DNA from: Phoronis australis
Taxonomy: Eukaryota; Phoronida; Phoronidae
Length of the DNA stretch: 64,000 nt
Direction: 5' to 3'
NCBI GenBank assembly: GCA_002633005.1
Contig: NMRA01000645.1
Span: forward strand, 124,001 to 188,000
The notes below the pieces were generated by a model. That model was given only the letters and a program-made list of their open reading frames with translations. It was not told the DNA's origin and made no database searches. The first letter of the stretch is position 1. Each line of letters starts with the position of its first letter. Of the stretch, positions 14,447-25,110 are shown in pieces. The position numbers were made by a program, and so were the translations under genes.

Positions 14447-16647
14447 CATAAGACTATAGCACAGGTTGATTTTGTGCTTGAGTGTATCCTTTACCTGTTC
14501 TTATAATCTTTCAATGATATTGTACCCTATTTCTGAATTTCAAGGATGTCAAATGATTTTTTTGTTTTCCATGGCCATGTTTGCATCAAAAAAAGAAACC
14601 GGTTTCCATGATTTTGAAAGCCATCATCCGGTCCTCTATTATGTACGGGGGGTCGACCGGCAAAGTAGAGCCACGTTAAGAGTGAAGTTATCTTGAGTTT
14701 TTTCATCAACTTCTGCTGCCTAGATATCAAACTTATAACCGAAAACCCAATGCGAAAATTGACGTAAAGTCCAAAACACTAGTTTTCAATTCTCGTTGAT
14801 AAACTGATAAATTCAGTGGGATTTCCTTTTTCGCTCCAGAAATTAGTCCTTATAACAAATAGCATCACTTACACCAGGAAATTGTGGCACATAAAAATCA
14901 GTGCATCCAATACCGCAGATCAAAAAAAATTTCACATGCAAGGAAAACGTGATCATTTAGAAGCATGTGACCATGAAATTGATGATGTCATTCAATAAAA
15001 GCATTACAGAGCTGATCTAGATGGTAAGAGCGTCTGATTGGAGTTCTGAGAGATATATAGTGTCCACAATAGTTAGTCATCCACATTTCAACAGAATGCA
15101 CGAAGAGGTTTGTATTTGTTGCCGAGACATTGCTCAATACACTTGCGCAACTGGTACCTACGTCATCATTTTGAGGGGTCACGTGTTTCTGGATGGTCAC
15201 ATGCTCCTGGCATGGTTAGGTTTTTGCTGGCACGTGATTCAGTCGTGGCATAGCACGAAATATTTCTGATAAGTCATTCACGTGTGTATGAGTATAAAAG
15301 TCTTGGTGTATGTTTTAGTCTAATATGAAGTGAAATGTTGGTTTCGGTCCTGCACAGAAAAAAATAATGCCCGGAACTTACTTTCAGCTTTTGCTTAAAA
15401 AGTATATTGGAATTTTTAAATATCCAACCATCTCACAATATTGAAGCCACTTTCCATCTAATAAGGAGGTAATGAAATATGACATTCACTAGGTAGTGAT
15501 AGTGTAGTTTGTGGATAGTGTTCTATGTTCTTATGTCAGGATTTAATGCCGTAGGATAATATCCCCAGGTTTTTAACAAATTCTTTGTGATCATTATTTT
15601 GTCAAGTTGCCACTTTTCAGAATTCTCCCTGTACAAGAATTCATATTATGTTCTCGCGTAGTAATCATCCATTTTGTTAATTCAGAAAAACAACTACAGT
15701 TACACATTATCTTCACTTGCTGGGTATGTCACTATTATTTTAATAAAACTGTACTATCATGGAACACAATTTCAATCATTTGGCTAAAACATGAACTTTT
15801 CAAACATGGCTCAGAGCCTTTCAAACAGCCTCACAATTTGCAAACATGGTGCAAAACATTCCAAACACTGTACAGCACCATGTTTGAACACATGTAGGGA
15901 GAGCACTGCTTTTGTGTGGTCGGATATTTATCCCAGTCATACAATAATTTTCAAATTCTCAAATGGTCTGTGAAAGAAAGAAATGGCCTTGCGCCTCTGT
16001 CAACCTGGACCGTCTAACATACCAGAAGCAAAAAAATTGAAGCAAGCAAAAGATATTTCCATGCTCTCCCAACGCTTAAGGTTTGTGTGTTGGAGGATTC
16101 CTTTTGATGTTCTATTAAACATATTCTGCTCTTGGCCTTGAAATAACTCAAATTAGTGATCTTTAGCTGTCACTTGTTTTGAATTCTCTCAGATTAAGAA
16201 TTATTCTAATGAAGACCCTCACAAAACAATCGGTTATAAACACAGTTTACAAACACGTTGACGTTGACGCATGTCTAGTGTACCAGGCATCAACAACCTC
16301 TAAATTGACTACGTGATTTGCAAACTTCTGAACTTTCACTAATTTCCCACAAAATTACAAAGTCTGAAACTCATCAGCTTTCTATTTTTAAACATCACAA
16401 GGCTACAGACTAACTGTTTAGGTGTTCATATCTGGTGTGCAGTCAGCTTTATTTTTGGTTAAGCCAATACTAGTCTTAATCAAGAACATGTTTTGGGTAT
16501 CTGTGAGTACAGACGGTATAAAGTTAAACCAAATGCTCTTTGTGTGACTGTTTCCAAATTTAAAGGTCTTTTTTACTAGCACAAATTCACCTGTGTTTAG
16601 GATAGCGTCAGTCGCATAAAATACAATTTCCTTCTGATTTGAACTTA

Positions 16648-16751
16648 AAGGTTCCCATTCCACTGGGCTAGCTCTGACAGTAGAGCATCTCACATGATAA
16701 CTGTGAAGGTTCCCATTCCACTGGGAGTACCTCACATGTAAACTGTGAAGG
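16648..16751. repeat. Short local duplication
   Basis: The 20-mer AAGGTTCCCATTCCACTGGG occurs perfectly at 16648-16667 and 16706-16725. CACATGATAACTGTGAAGG and CACATGTAAACTGTGAAGG recur in the same interval. This is an interspersed local duplication. It lies inside a 146-codon minus-strand open frame (16418-16858) that I do not recognise and consider chance. Confidence 0.7.
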
Positions 16752-18017
16752 TTTCTTGTTAACTTGAACTTACCCAGGGCTTCAAGAAGGTGCAAAGTAG
16801 CACTACAGTTAATTTCAATCAAGAATAAGCGACCTACTTTTTCAATTAGAAGAATCAAGAAAAAAGGAAATTTGAATTACCTACAATTCTAGTAAGTAGA
16901 ATGGTAACCATAAGATCTGTAAGTACATGGCCTTATATATGAATGCTCTAGCCTCATACTCAGCATTGCTAACATTCTGGTACATCAAAATAATTTGAAA
17001 TTCATGATACGTGTGGTATTGTTTATCATTTTATTCAACATTTTTACGTAAAGGTTTTAGTCAAAAATTTTAATTTCACAGAGATTAACATTTTGGTCGT
17101 GGCAGAAAACAACAAAAATGATGCCTGCCCTCATATTTGAAGAAAAGACATCGACTTATATTCAAAATCATTGCTTATTTCAGCTCTTAGTCCACGGCAA
17201 CATCATACTTGGTTTTACATCAATATTCAAATAAACCATTAACAAAAATTAACTCCAATGATGACAGTGTCATTGAGAAGGAAGTTAGACGAGTAACAAA
17301 AAAAAAACTGAGGAAAGCAGCTTGCATAATTACAGCATCTTTCTATCATTGTATAATAAAAAATTGCCTCACTGATTTGCTACACAACTTAATTGATTAT
17401 AATTTGTGCTCAAAACAGTAATTTAAATAATTTTTATTCTACAAAAGAGACCTTTGAATAACCAATATTATGATAGACAAACTCAACCATATGGAACAAA
17501 AAAAAGACTCCAGTTTTGGCTGAAACACACAATGGTCAACCTTTCGCATCTGGCCTGTTCATTTTCAAACCATGAAACCGTACATCACCTAAGAAAGAGG
17601 GTTAATTAGTGGATGAGGTATTTTCTTCTTCATCTTGGCACATCTTCCGCCTATTCTACAGCTCTATAACCTTAATTAATGACATGAGATTGACTATCAA
17701 ATTCATGGTACACAACTCATTGAACACTCCAATTAATGTGAAGGTGGTATTTATTTCTGTGATTGCTAGGACAACATTTAGTATATGCTCAAAGCAACCA
17801 CAGCAGATTTATCAAGCAAAACTGCTGTTGTATTACATAATTGTAGATGTTATACTAGGCTGAAGTAGCTTATAGTTATGGGATTACTTCCATGAGAGAG
17901 GCCACTATCAATAGCTGTCCAGGTTTAGGATAACAATGCGCAAGGTCCTGTTATTTGTTCAGCATTGTACACACAGGGTGTACACCATAGAAAGTAAACA
18001 CGTTTAAGCTGACTTAC

Positions 18018-18153
18018 CTATCGTGTTGAGTAACCTGAAGTCACTAAGTTTGTATCTGGCGTCACTGGATTCAGCGCCAACTGGAAGGTCCTTCTCCTTT
18101 TTTAGAGACCCGGCACGCTTCAGTTTCCCTTTTGCAACTTTTGCTGAAGCCAT
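18018..18153 (-). CDS. First coding exon of a PKA/PRKX-like AGC protein kinase (partial)
   Basis: The start at 18153 has A at -3 and G at +4. It opens a 45-codon exon, with one extra base, that ends at a consensus donor (G|GTAAGT). The first 30 residues are basic and polar and include LKRAGSLKK, an R-x-x-S site of the kind PKA-type kinases phosphorylate. The exon then reads YKLSDFRLLNTIG, matching the linker and first strand of the AGC kinase fold in PKA catalytic subunits and PRKX (YxLxDFxxLxTxG), so the split glycine would lead into the G-loop. The kinase family phosphorylates Ser/Thr on cytoplasmic and nuclear targets, usually under cAMP control. Catalytic exons are not in the window. A TTTTTAG just upstream (about 18161-18167) could be an acceptor, implying a 5' UTR exon. 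PRKX is favoured over PKA-C because of the Y-x-L-x-D-F wording, but the domain is too incomplete to be certain. Confidence 0.55.
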
Positions 18154-18161
18154 AGTCCATC

Positions 18162-18690
18162 TAAAAATAACCCCGTTTATGACCAAGAAAGTGTAACCCA
18201 GCACTAGATTCAAGGCCCTTGACCGAGAGCCCCCGAATACATGTAAATAACGCAGCTTCCTTAGATTCGGTAGCTCATTGCGATTTCTTCTCAGAGGCTA
18301 GTCAAATATTTGCGGTGCAGATACGCCGATGACAGTTCATTCGGAGGAGGCCAATCAACAAACTATAGCACTTCAATAAACAAACCGACACACAATCCCA
18401 CTACGCAAATTCCTCGGGAACCAACCTCGACAGCTCCCGGCTGCTGGTTTGTATGAAACTAGCAGAAGACCTTGCTGTTCCGTTCACTCCCACTGAAAGA
18501 CAAATAACCAATGATAACTGCGAAAAAAACAATATATGGAATGCTATTAGACAGAAACCACATACACAAACACATACATATATATTCTGATTCGCCAAAA
18601 TCGACGATTTCTTGAGTTGTCATAAGCTCAACTGAACCAATAAAAAGAAACACTGTTCAAATCTGGAGGGAGGAAAACGAGAGAACCTAG
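18162..18690 (-). promoter_or_regulatory. Possible 5' region of the kinase gene
   Basis: This is the interval immediately upstream of the kinase start. CCAAT pentamers lie on the plus strand at 18351-18355 and 18508-18512, and another CCAAT lies near 18637. The first part is less AT-rich than the surroundings and has several CpG dinucleotides. No clear TATA box was seen. The assignment is positional inference. Confidence 0.25.
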
Positions 18691-19089
18691 AAAACATGGT
18701 TTGTTTTCGCTCAAACAGACTTTTAATTTTGTTTACAAAGTGGTTGCCGTTATTTATGTGCGTTTCGAGTATTAGGTATGAAAACTGCAATCCGTTTCAT
18801 AGAACAAAACCACATTCAAATGAAGTATTGTTAAAAACACAACCGTGGCTGCAGCTCATTGGTGTCAGTAACTTCCGGGCGAGATTGAAAATGTTTTGGA
18901 CGTGATGTTTGGACTAATTTTCATCCATTCTGATGGTTTTGATACAGCCTATATTGTTTACGCTTTAATTCAACTAGTAAGTACGACTTTCACAAATGAA
19001 GTAGCGTAAGTGTAACAATTTTCGACACATTTTCACCTTATTTTGTAGTTTGTCATGATGAACAGACACGACTCTCGAGCCTCACGCCT

Positions 19090-19098
19090 GTCACGGGG
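19090..19098 (+). repeat. 9-bp target site duplication, left copy
   Basis: GTCACGGGG directly precedes the left inverted repeat of the Mutator-like element and recurs exactly after its right end (22017-22025). Confidence 0.9.
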
Positions 19099-19370
19099 TA
19101 GGCAATGACCATCGCCTCTGTTGGCCCCGACCAGATGCGATGCAGCTCCTATAGGCGCTCCATACGCCGGAAGCTTTTCGGCGAATTATGCCTCGCACCG
19201 ATTAAAACATCAAAGTCACGTTGTTATAAATACCTTTTGCGCATAGAGGAATACCTTAGGAGGTTGTCGATGTGTTTAATTCCTTCCTACTCGAACAAAT
19301 ACTCCCGTTATCAAACTTTTTCTTCAAGCAGTCCCTATTTCAGTTCCCAAAATCGTGAACTCACCATTTT
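19099..19370 (+). repeat. Left terminal inverted repeat of the Mutator-like element
   Basis: This arm pairs with 21745-22016 over its full 272 bases with few mismatches. The match stops abruptly after GAACTCACCATTTT on both sides. Confidence 0.9.
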
Positions 19371-19558
19371 TATACTGCGCACGCTCCAATTTTTACCGCG
19401 CTCACTAGGTGATGTGACTTCATGACTTCAATCTTTAAATAGGCCAAAGGTGAGCCATTGCGTGTCAGCAGGGACTCATCTAGGATTTGAAAATTGGGGG
19501 TCCAAATTCATGAGACTGACAAGTCATGCAAAGCGCAAATCTGAGGCGCGCAGCGTTG

Positions 19559-19587
19559 ATGGGGGGGGAGGTTTGGGGAGGGGGGAT
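19559..19587 (+). other. G-rich tract with quadruplex potential
   Basis: A run of eight G is followed by AGG, TTT, four G, A and six G. The tract is part of the hAT-type element interior. Confidence 0.45.
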
Positions 19588-21100
19588 TCCCCCACCCGCT
19601 GAGGAAAAAATTGTTACAAAAAAAGGTCATTTCCTTGCAGTTTATTTAGCACACTGTTTGCTTGTCTTTTTCTTGTTCAAAGGACGGAACATAGGGAAAC
19701 GAAACAAAAATTAGGTGGTTTGTTCCATTCGATGTGTGTATATTGTCACTAGACTGCAAAAATCAACATCTGTAAATCTTATTAGTAAGATAATCTGTTT
19801 AGAGTTGCATGTTAGACAGATAATCCACTGTATGAGTACAGGACTCAATTTATCTTGAAGCTCTCAAATGAGAAGTGTACTACCCAGTACTTTAATGCAG
19901 TTGAGAAACTGCATTAAAATTATGAGAAGGCAATAAAGTTTCATTCGAAAGGACATGAAGAAATACATCCTAGAGTACATGTCTACGTTTCATTACATCG
20001 CACAGTACTGCAATTCACGAGTCTACAACAACAAGACCATATCCTCAACAAATTCACAACTCATTGTCACCAGTGCTCAACACGGACGAAAATCTCAGCT
20101 GGAAAATAGGAGTGACGGCACATGTGCACTCGCGCGTGTATACCCGGACTTGGCTTTGCAAAGGATCGTGACCAAAAAAAAAACGTCGAAACTCTGTGTT
20201 TGAATTTGGCATTCATATTTTTACTTTCTAAACGTTTTTCCGAGCGCTTGTAAATTTCACTGGCTACGTGGTCGCCAGGTACATCGTAGTTGTTAACATC
20301 TTCTGCAGTGCATTGTAAGTGGACACTTTGTTGAATTGAAACTTACCAGGTCGAAAGTCAATCACAGTCTTTCATAGTACGCTACAAGAAATTTATTCTT
20401 AAAAAGAACCATTATTTTCTCCCGCAGTTTAAGAGCCAAATCCCCCGGCCTGGTTCACGGCCGAAGTAACAGGTGCTGTGCACGTGACTGTCTGACCTAC
20501 TTTTTTCCATGCGGCGCGAGTGCCACACTAAGAGGTTTAACTCGAATCGCCCAATAATCATAGAATTCCACAAAAAGTTGAACTATTTTGAGGCATTTAC
20601 TTTCATGCTAAGTTAGTCATTGAATACGTCACTAACATTACACACCACATTTTTTTTCTCGTAAAGTTTGCACTGCATTCTCGCGCATCAATGTAAGTCG
20701 TTCGGCCGTGCAAATTTTTTTGATATTTTTTCATTCATTCGTTCGAGTTGCAACGGAACTATGGGACCAAATTAAGGAAGTTTGTGCGAAGTTTTATCTG
20801 GTTTGCATGTTCAACGACATTGACTGGCATTTGTACGGCAGGTCAGTACTATATTTTGGCGGGTATCATTTTTTTCGAAGTGTGCGTTCTCAGCTATTTC
20901 AAATTGGCTGCTCCGTCGAATTCATCGAGTGCCGCTTCAACTTCCGCGTCGGCAACTAGCATTAGGGTTTCTGCAAATCCTTTGAACTTCGGGTGTGGGT
21001 TCTTCAATTTCAAAGATTAAATGTCCATGTACGGGTAGTTAGCACTGGATGCAATATTTCTCGACACTAGTCGTGCGGGGGATTCCGTATGAAGTCACCT

Positions 21101-21143
21101 TGACGTCACAGAACAGGAAGGTATTCCCCAAAGATGGCTGCCG
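21101..21143 (+). promoter_or_regulatory. CRE plus YY1-like cluster inside the hAT element
   Basis: A full palindromic cAMP-response element TGACGTCA lies at 21101-21108. About 25 bases later comes AAAGATGGCTGCCGG (about 21129-21143), close to the YY1 initiator-type consensus AAGATGGCGGC. Such a pair is typical of TATA-less promoters. It is within transposon sequence, so it may be a transposon-carried promoter or coincidence. Confidence 0.3.
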
Positions 21144-21744
21144 GTATTTGCCGATCGTCATTGTGACATTTATAGTAAAAATAGACGGCAAAAGTTTTTA
21201 ATGTCGAGTTATTTCTTAATATTTAGCTAACTTAAACAATGAATTGTAGGTTTCAATAAAATTTATTAATAATAAATGTTAAAATTCTTCGTTTAGCCTT
21301 CATTTTCGCCGAGGTTGTCTTGGAACAGGCCGTCTTTTTTCCGTCTTGGCCGTGCCGTCCAAAGCCGTCATTTTTTTTAAAAGGGTCATCCCAAGGATGG
21401 CCAGGACGGCCGCTAGATGAGTCCCTGCGTGTCGGTCAAATGTTCGTTTCCAAAATGCCACCACTGCTTGTCTTTAATTGGCGTTACTTGAAACTGATTG
21501 TATTTCAATGAATTATTATTTGTATTTTATAAAAGTAAATGCTGTTGATATGACATTTAATAGTCTTTGTGCACATATTTGACATTTTAATGTTTAACAA
21601 CACGGCAAATGCACGGCTGGTTCCCGGCAGCACGTACGCAGATGGCGGGGACTTCAGCTTTCAAAGTTCGCCGGTAGGACCGCAACTTCTGACCTTCGGC
21701 CTGGTTAAATGAATGAGGTCCTATCTCTTGGTGTGCTCCAAGTG

Positions 21745-22016
21745 AAAATGGTGAGTTCACGATTTTGGGAACTGAAATAGGGACTGCTTGAAGAAAAAGT
21801 TTGATAACGGGAGTATTTGTTCAAGTAGGAATGAATTAAACACATCGACAACCTCCTAAGGTGTTCCTCTATGCGCAAAAGGTATTTATAACAACGTGAC
21901 TTTGATGTTTTAGTCGGTGCGAGGCATAATTCACCGAAAAGCTTCCGGCGTATGGAGCGCCTATAGGAGCTGCATCGCCTCTGGTCGGGGCCAACAGAGG
22001 CGATGGTCATTGCCTA
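21745..22016 (-). repeat. Right terminal inverted repeat of the Mutator-like element
   Basis: This is the reverse-complement partner of 19099-19370. Visible differences include AGGCGATG for ATGCGATG and GGAACACC for GGAATACC (reading inward). Confidence 0.9.
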
Positions 22017-22025
22017 GTCACGGGG
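22017..22025 (+). repeat. 9-bp target site duplication, right copy
   Basis: An exact second copy of GTCACGGGG lies immediately outside the right inverted repeat. Confidence 0.9.
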
Positions 22026-22589
22026 CTGCCTTAGCTTGCTTAGGTTAGGTTCATAGGCATCCTCAGCTTCTGACCGTCGCCAATACACTAAAAGAAAACT
22101 ACAAGGTATGACACTCCGGACCAGAAATTAAACGGTGCTTCATTTCAGCCATCCATAGTAAACACAAAACTCTATAAATTTACATAAAACAGGGGTTCCC
22201 AAAAAGTCGCTGTGTACTAATATGCTTCACGGGAGTCGGGTCGAGGCCAATCCAATCATTTCAAAATAAGCAAATAAAATCGAGTGAAGCATGCATATAT
22301 AATGTTAAGTTATAATTAAGACATACCTTGACTCTGGATACAATTAAGTCAACATAACTTAATTTTGGGCCGGGGAAGTTACATGTAATCACGCCTGTTG
22401 ACCAACAAAATGTGCAAGAGACACAAACCTTACAAATTTCACCTGATTGCTTCCCATGCTATATTTTGCAAGTGTCACATGCCACGTCACGCACTTCGCT
22501 CAGTCTCGTGCTAGCCTAACTCACGTGATTCAGTTGAAATACTCTGTGGTTGTCGCGTGCACGGTGAAAAAGTTAACGGTTACCAAAAG

Positions 22590-23573
22590 CATAGGCGGAT
22601 TTAGGGGGTGTCCCAGGGGGCAGGCCCCCCCCTTGGCTGCTGCAAAAAAATAAAACAGCAAGAGCGTAGGGAAATGTTGAGTTTATTAATTAACCCTGGT
22701 AATTAAAATTATGCGGATGAAACAAGATTTAAATATGTGCAGTTTTAGTGTTTGGGGGGCTCAGATCCAATTTCAAGTGTCAAATTCGGAACACGGCGCA
22801 TTCGTAACAAAACTATGGCTAAGTATTGGCTCTCCCGCGATATCCCAGGTGAACGGCAGTGGCGCTGCGCACTACGACTCCCGATTCCGTCGTCTGCTCT
22901 ACTGTGCAATGAAGAAAATTTACTTCATTTTTTCAAGATAATGGAACCTGAGTGACGATGAAAAAACAGAAGCTGCTGTTAAGATGTGAATTTTAATCGA
23001 AGCCTTAGTGAATCACTCAGAAACTCATAATTCTGTCTTTGTCAAACCTTAACTTAAGACAATTTTTTAAAGCAATCCCGTCATTATTGCCAACACGAAA
23101 AACGGATTTCGTCTTTTGAGAATTTGAAGACTATTTTAAATACAACAAATTTGTTAAGAACCAATTGCACAAAATATAAAACGTGTAATAAACATTACAA
23201 AAAGAAGTAGGTTTCGCGCGCAAACCCTGTGGACCATAAATAAGTAGGTCTCTTGATACAAGATTAGTAGTTAAATCGTGGTGGTGTAGTGGTAAGGCAC
23301 GCATGCTCTATCCGCCAGGTCGTGAGTTTGAGTCTGTGGTACTTTTTCCTGATTTACATATTCTCCGTGTTTTTATGCCTTTTTGTCTTGAATAATACTT
23401 CGGGAATCAAGGAAAATGCTTGATTTTTAGAGGAAAAAACAGAAAAATTTCCTGGGCTTGCCCCTCTCCCGACCTCCCCCCATTCTGTGCTATGCACATC
23501 TACAATCGTGGTTTGCGCAAATGCTTACAGCCGGACGAAATGTTGCAACCCCCCTTGTGTAGATCCGCCACTG
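22590..23573. mobile_element. CAGTGGCGGATCTA-type DNA element with 5-bp target duplication
   Basis: The left end CATAGGCGGATTTAG and the reversed right end CAGTGGCGGATCTAC are imperfect inverted repeats. They are followed inside by G-rich (left) and C-rich (right) tracts. AAAAG flanks both sides (22585-22589 and 23574-23578). The end sequence resembles many hAT-like elements, but the duplication is 5 bp rather than 8, as in the hAT5 type. It encodes no transposase and contains a tRNA-like stretch (23279-23345). A shorter element at 31610-31847 has the same end type, the same poly-G/poly-C inner edge and also a 5-bp duplication. Confidence 0.65.
23279..23345 (+). repeat. tRNA-like segment inside a DNA element
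   Basis: GGTGGTGTAGTGGTAAGGC resembles the D-arm and A box of tRNA-Glu/Gly genes. GAGTTTGAGTCTG sits at B-box distance. The T arm and acceptor stem do not pair cleanly, so a tRNA pseudogene or SINE head caught in the element is more likely than a working gene. Confidence 0.4.
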
Positions 23574-23578
23574 AAAAG

Positions 23579-25014
23579 TCACCTTAATTCTCATAGCTAT
23601 GCTTCATCAAAGATATGAGTAGATGAAGAAAGGATCACTGAAGAAAGTAAGTGTCTTTGTAAGTGATAGTTTTAAGTGTAGAATGTAGTTTTGACGAGGT
23701 GAAAACTTTTAATCGGTGAGTGGATTTTGCCTACCGCCCGTTAAAAATACACAGGACGACATTAGTACAGAAAGTGATGGGAAGTACTGTAGCCTCTAAC
23801 CGGCCAAGCGAGGGGCTACATGTTGCCTAAGCCCAGGCCAACCTATGTACATCCATGCGATTACGTGTAACAAAGAGTTTCAAAGTAACTTCTGTATCGT
23901 GGGGGAAATGTAGGGCACATGTTATGTACTTTTAACTGGTTGATAAACAGAAGAATGAAATAATTAACATACTGATGCATGTGACTATGGCAAGTTTAGT
24001 ATTTAACGGTACATTTCTACATACCGCAAGTCTGTTTTGACTCAGTATTTCTTTTCCTACGAATTTTCATTTTACTTCGACACAGGAAACAACACTTGCA
24101 TGTACTTGATACCTAGTTGTGCATACTTTGTAGAGTCTTAACTCATTAAATCCATGTTTAATATGATATTCAATATCTGTCTGTAGTGGCATAGTGAGGA
24201 TTATTACAGCCCGAAAGAAAAGAAAACCATGTACCTCCTACTTCCGGTAGCCTTCATTTTTTGCTGCCATGCAGGCGATCAATATTTGGTTTGCCCCCTT
24301 ATTGGCGCTGGCCCCCGCTACGATTCTTCCTCCCCCACTCTAGCTATTGCACCAAGGGTGACTTGCACTAGTTTATGTGGCAGTCTGGACACAACTTATT
24401 TTATCTTGATTTTCATTGGAACATGCTTTTGAGTTGAATGCTTCAATTAAATTTGTCTGATAGTGTGCCACATCTTGGTCAAAAATAGTTGCACTATTCC
24501 ATTAAGGTTACTTGTACCCCTAATTGCTGTGCTATATTTATCCTAAAATGTCTAATTAACTAGCAACTGTCAACCCATGAAAGTATATATTTTCTGAAAG
24601 TAGAAGTCAAAAAGAATTCATCATTTAATTCACATCATTGTGCCATTGTTGTGATCCCTTTAGTCGGCATTTTGGCTGAAAAAGTTTTTTTTGAAACTTG
24701 CATCAATAACCAATTGATTCTTTAGCTTTCAATATTAAGACTTTGGACTACAAAACTTTGGCAAATTTGCACCAAAACTGTGTCTGGGATTTTGAATGTA
24801 ACATTTTTCAAAAACAACATGACTTTTAATCCTAAATCAAACATAAAAATCAATGAAACCTGGAATCGAAAATCTGAGACAGGGTTTTTGTATTGAATGG
24901 TTGAAGTCTGAAAATTCAAATACCGAGGAAATACATCAGCTCTTTTCCAAGAGACTTGACCGGTTAATCAGCGTTTTTGCACAGTTTTCGGAGTAAGAGA
25001 AATGAGTTGTCATG
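23579..25014. other. Intergenic stretch without recognisable gene
   Basis: The sequence is AT-rich and stop-dense on both strands. A segment near 24575-24620 (AAAGTATATATTTTCTGAAAG) is similar to one near 30695-30725 and marks a dispersed repeat. A perfect-looking donor AAG|GTAAGT-like site at 23645-23652 has no supporting exon. Confidence 0.4.
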
Positions 25015-25110
25015 TCACGTGACCAAGGTGGTGCTTATAAAATTAGGTCACCTCACGTAGCAGTGCATCAGTGAAAGTGATTGAAAGGTAGAATTATAGC
25101 TGAGGAAAAT
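25015..25110 (+). promoter_or_regulatory. Candidate promoter and first non-coding exon of the IQCJ-SCHIP1-like gene
   Basis: A CACGTG E-box (in GTCACGTGACC, about 25014-25024) is followed by TATAAAA at 25036-25042. A possible untranslated exon then ends in GAAAG|GTAGAA near 25088. It lies about 1.4 kb before the acceptor (CAG at 26510-26512) of the first coding exon, and that acceptor requires an upstream exon somewhere. No transcript data are available; other start sites are possible. Confidence 0.25.

Larger units (their letters stand above)
1..18017 (-). other. Long presumed first intron of the kinase gene, repeat-bearing
   Basis: This stretch follows the splice donor of the kinase exon at 18018 (minus strand). 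I looked for later kinase landmarks (rest of the glycine loop, HRD/YRDLKPEN, GTPEYLAPE) on the minus strand and saw none. It is AT-rich and stop-dense on both strands, and open frames here look like chance (the longest, 146 codons at 16418-16858, has no recognisable domain). It contains scattered MITE-like inverted repeats, a tRNA-like segment, a TG-rich microsatellite and a G-rich tract, listed separately. Calling it intron is inference from the donor; part could instead be intergenic or hold exons too short to recognise. Confidence 0.4.
19469..21427. mobile_element. hAT-type element nested in the Mutator-like element
   Basis: The ends are a perfect 15-bp inverted repeat, CAGGGACTCATCTAG at 19469-19483 and its complement at 21413-21427. 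The flanks are CGTGTCAG (19461-19468) and CGTGTCGG (21428-21435), an 8-bp duplication with one later change. CAG-initiated ends with 8-bp duplications typify hAT transposons. Its 1959 bp contain no recognisable hAT transposase or BED finger, so it is a non-autonomous deletion derivative. It lies wholly between the Mutator-like arms and so inserted after, or while carried by, that element. Inside are a G-rich tract (19559-19587) and a CRE/YY1-like cluster near 21101-21143. Confidence 0.8.
19099..22016. mobile_element. Non-autonomous Mutator-like (MULE) element with 272-bp inverted ends
   Basis: The element begins TAGGCAATGACCATCGCC and ends with its reverse complement. The inverted repeats span 19099-19370 and 21745-22016, 272 bp each and differing at only about half a dozen positions by eye. 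It is flanked by the perfect 9-bp duplication GTCACGGGG. Long inverted ends plus a 9-bp duplication are the diagnostic pair for the Mutator superfamily. The two related open frames of about 100 codons at 19105 and 21705 (minus) are simply the two arms read inward, not genes. No transposase was seen, so mobility would depend on an autonomous partner. The core holds a nested hAT element; removing it and one target copy leaves about 950 bp. The low divergence between arms suggests a recent insertion. Confidence 0.85.

Noticed and set aside
15001-15080. tRNA-like GATCTAGATGGTAAGAGC stretch
   Set aside because: An A-box-like motif is present but no credible B box or fold follows.
16418-16858. 146-codon minus-strand open frame within the presumed kinase intron
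   Set aside because: It does not encode kinase motifs and contains a local nucleotide duplication.
19105-19425. Open frame of 106 codons, with a near-identical frame on the minus strand at 21705-22010
   Set aside because: The two frames are the inverted arms of the Mutator-like element read inward; the shared peptide reflects repeat identity, not a gene family.
23635-23652. ATGAAGAAAGGATCACTGAAG followed by a strong donor-like GTAAGT
   Set aside because: There is no in-phase partner exon and no link to the downstream coding exon, which has its own start and upstream stop.
24229-24432. 67-codon frame with a hydrophobic start resembling a signal peptide
   Set aside because: It is short and isolated, with no splice or promoter support; hydrophobic starts are common in AT-rich random frames.
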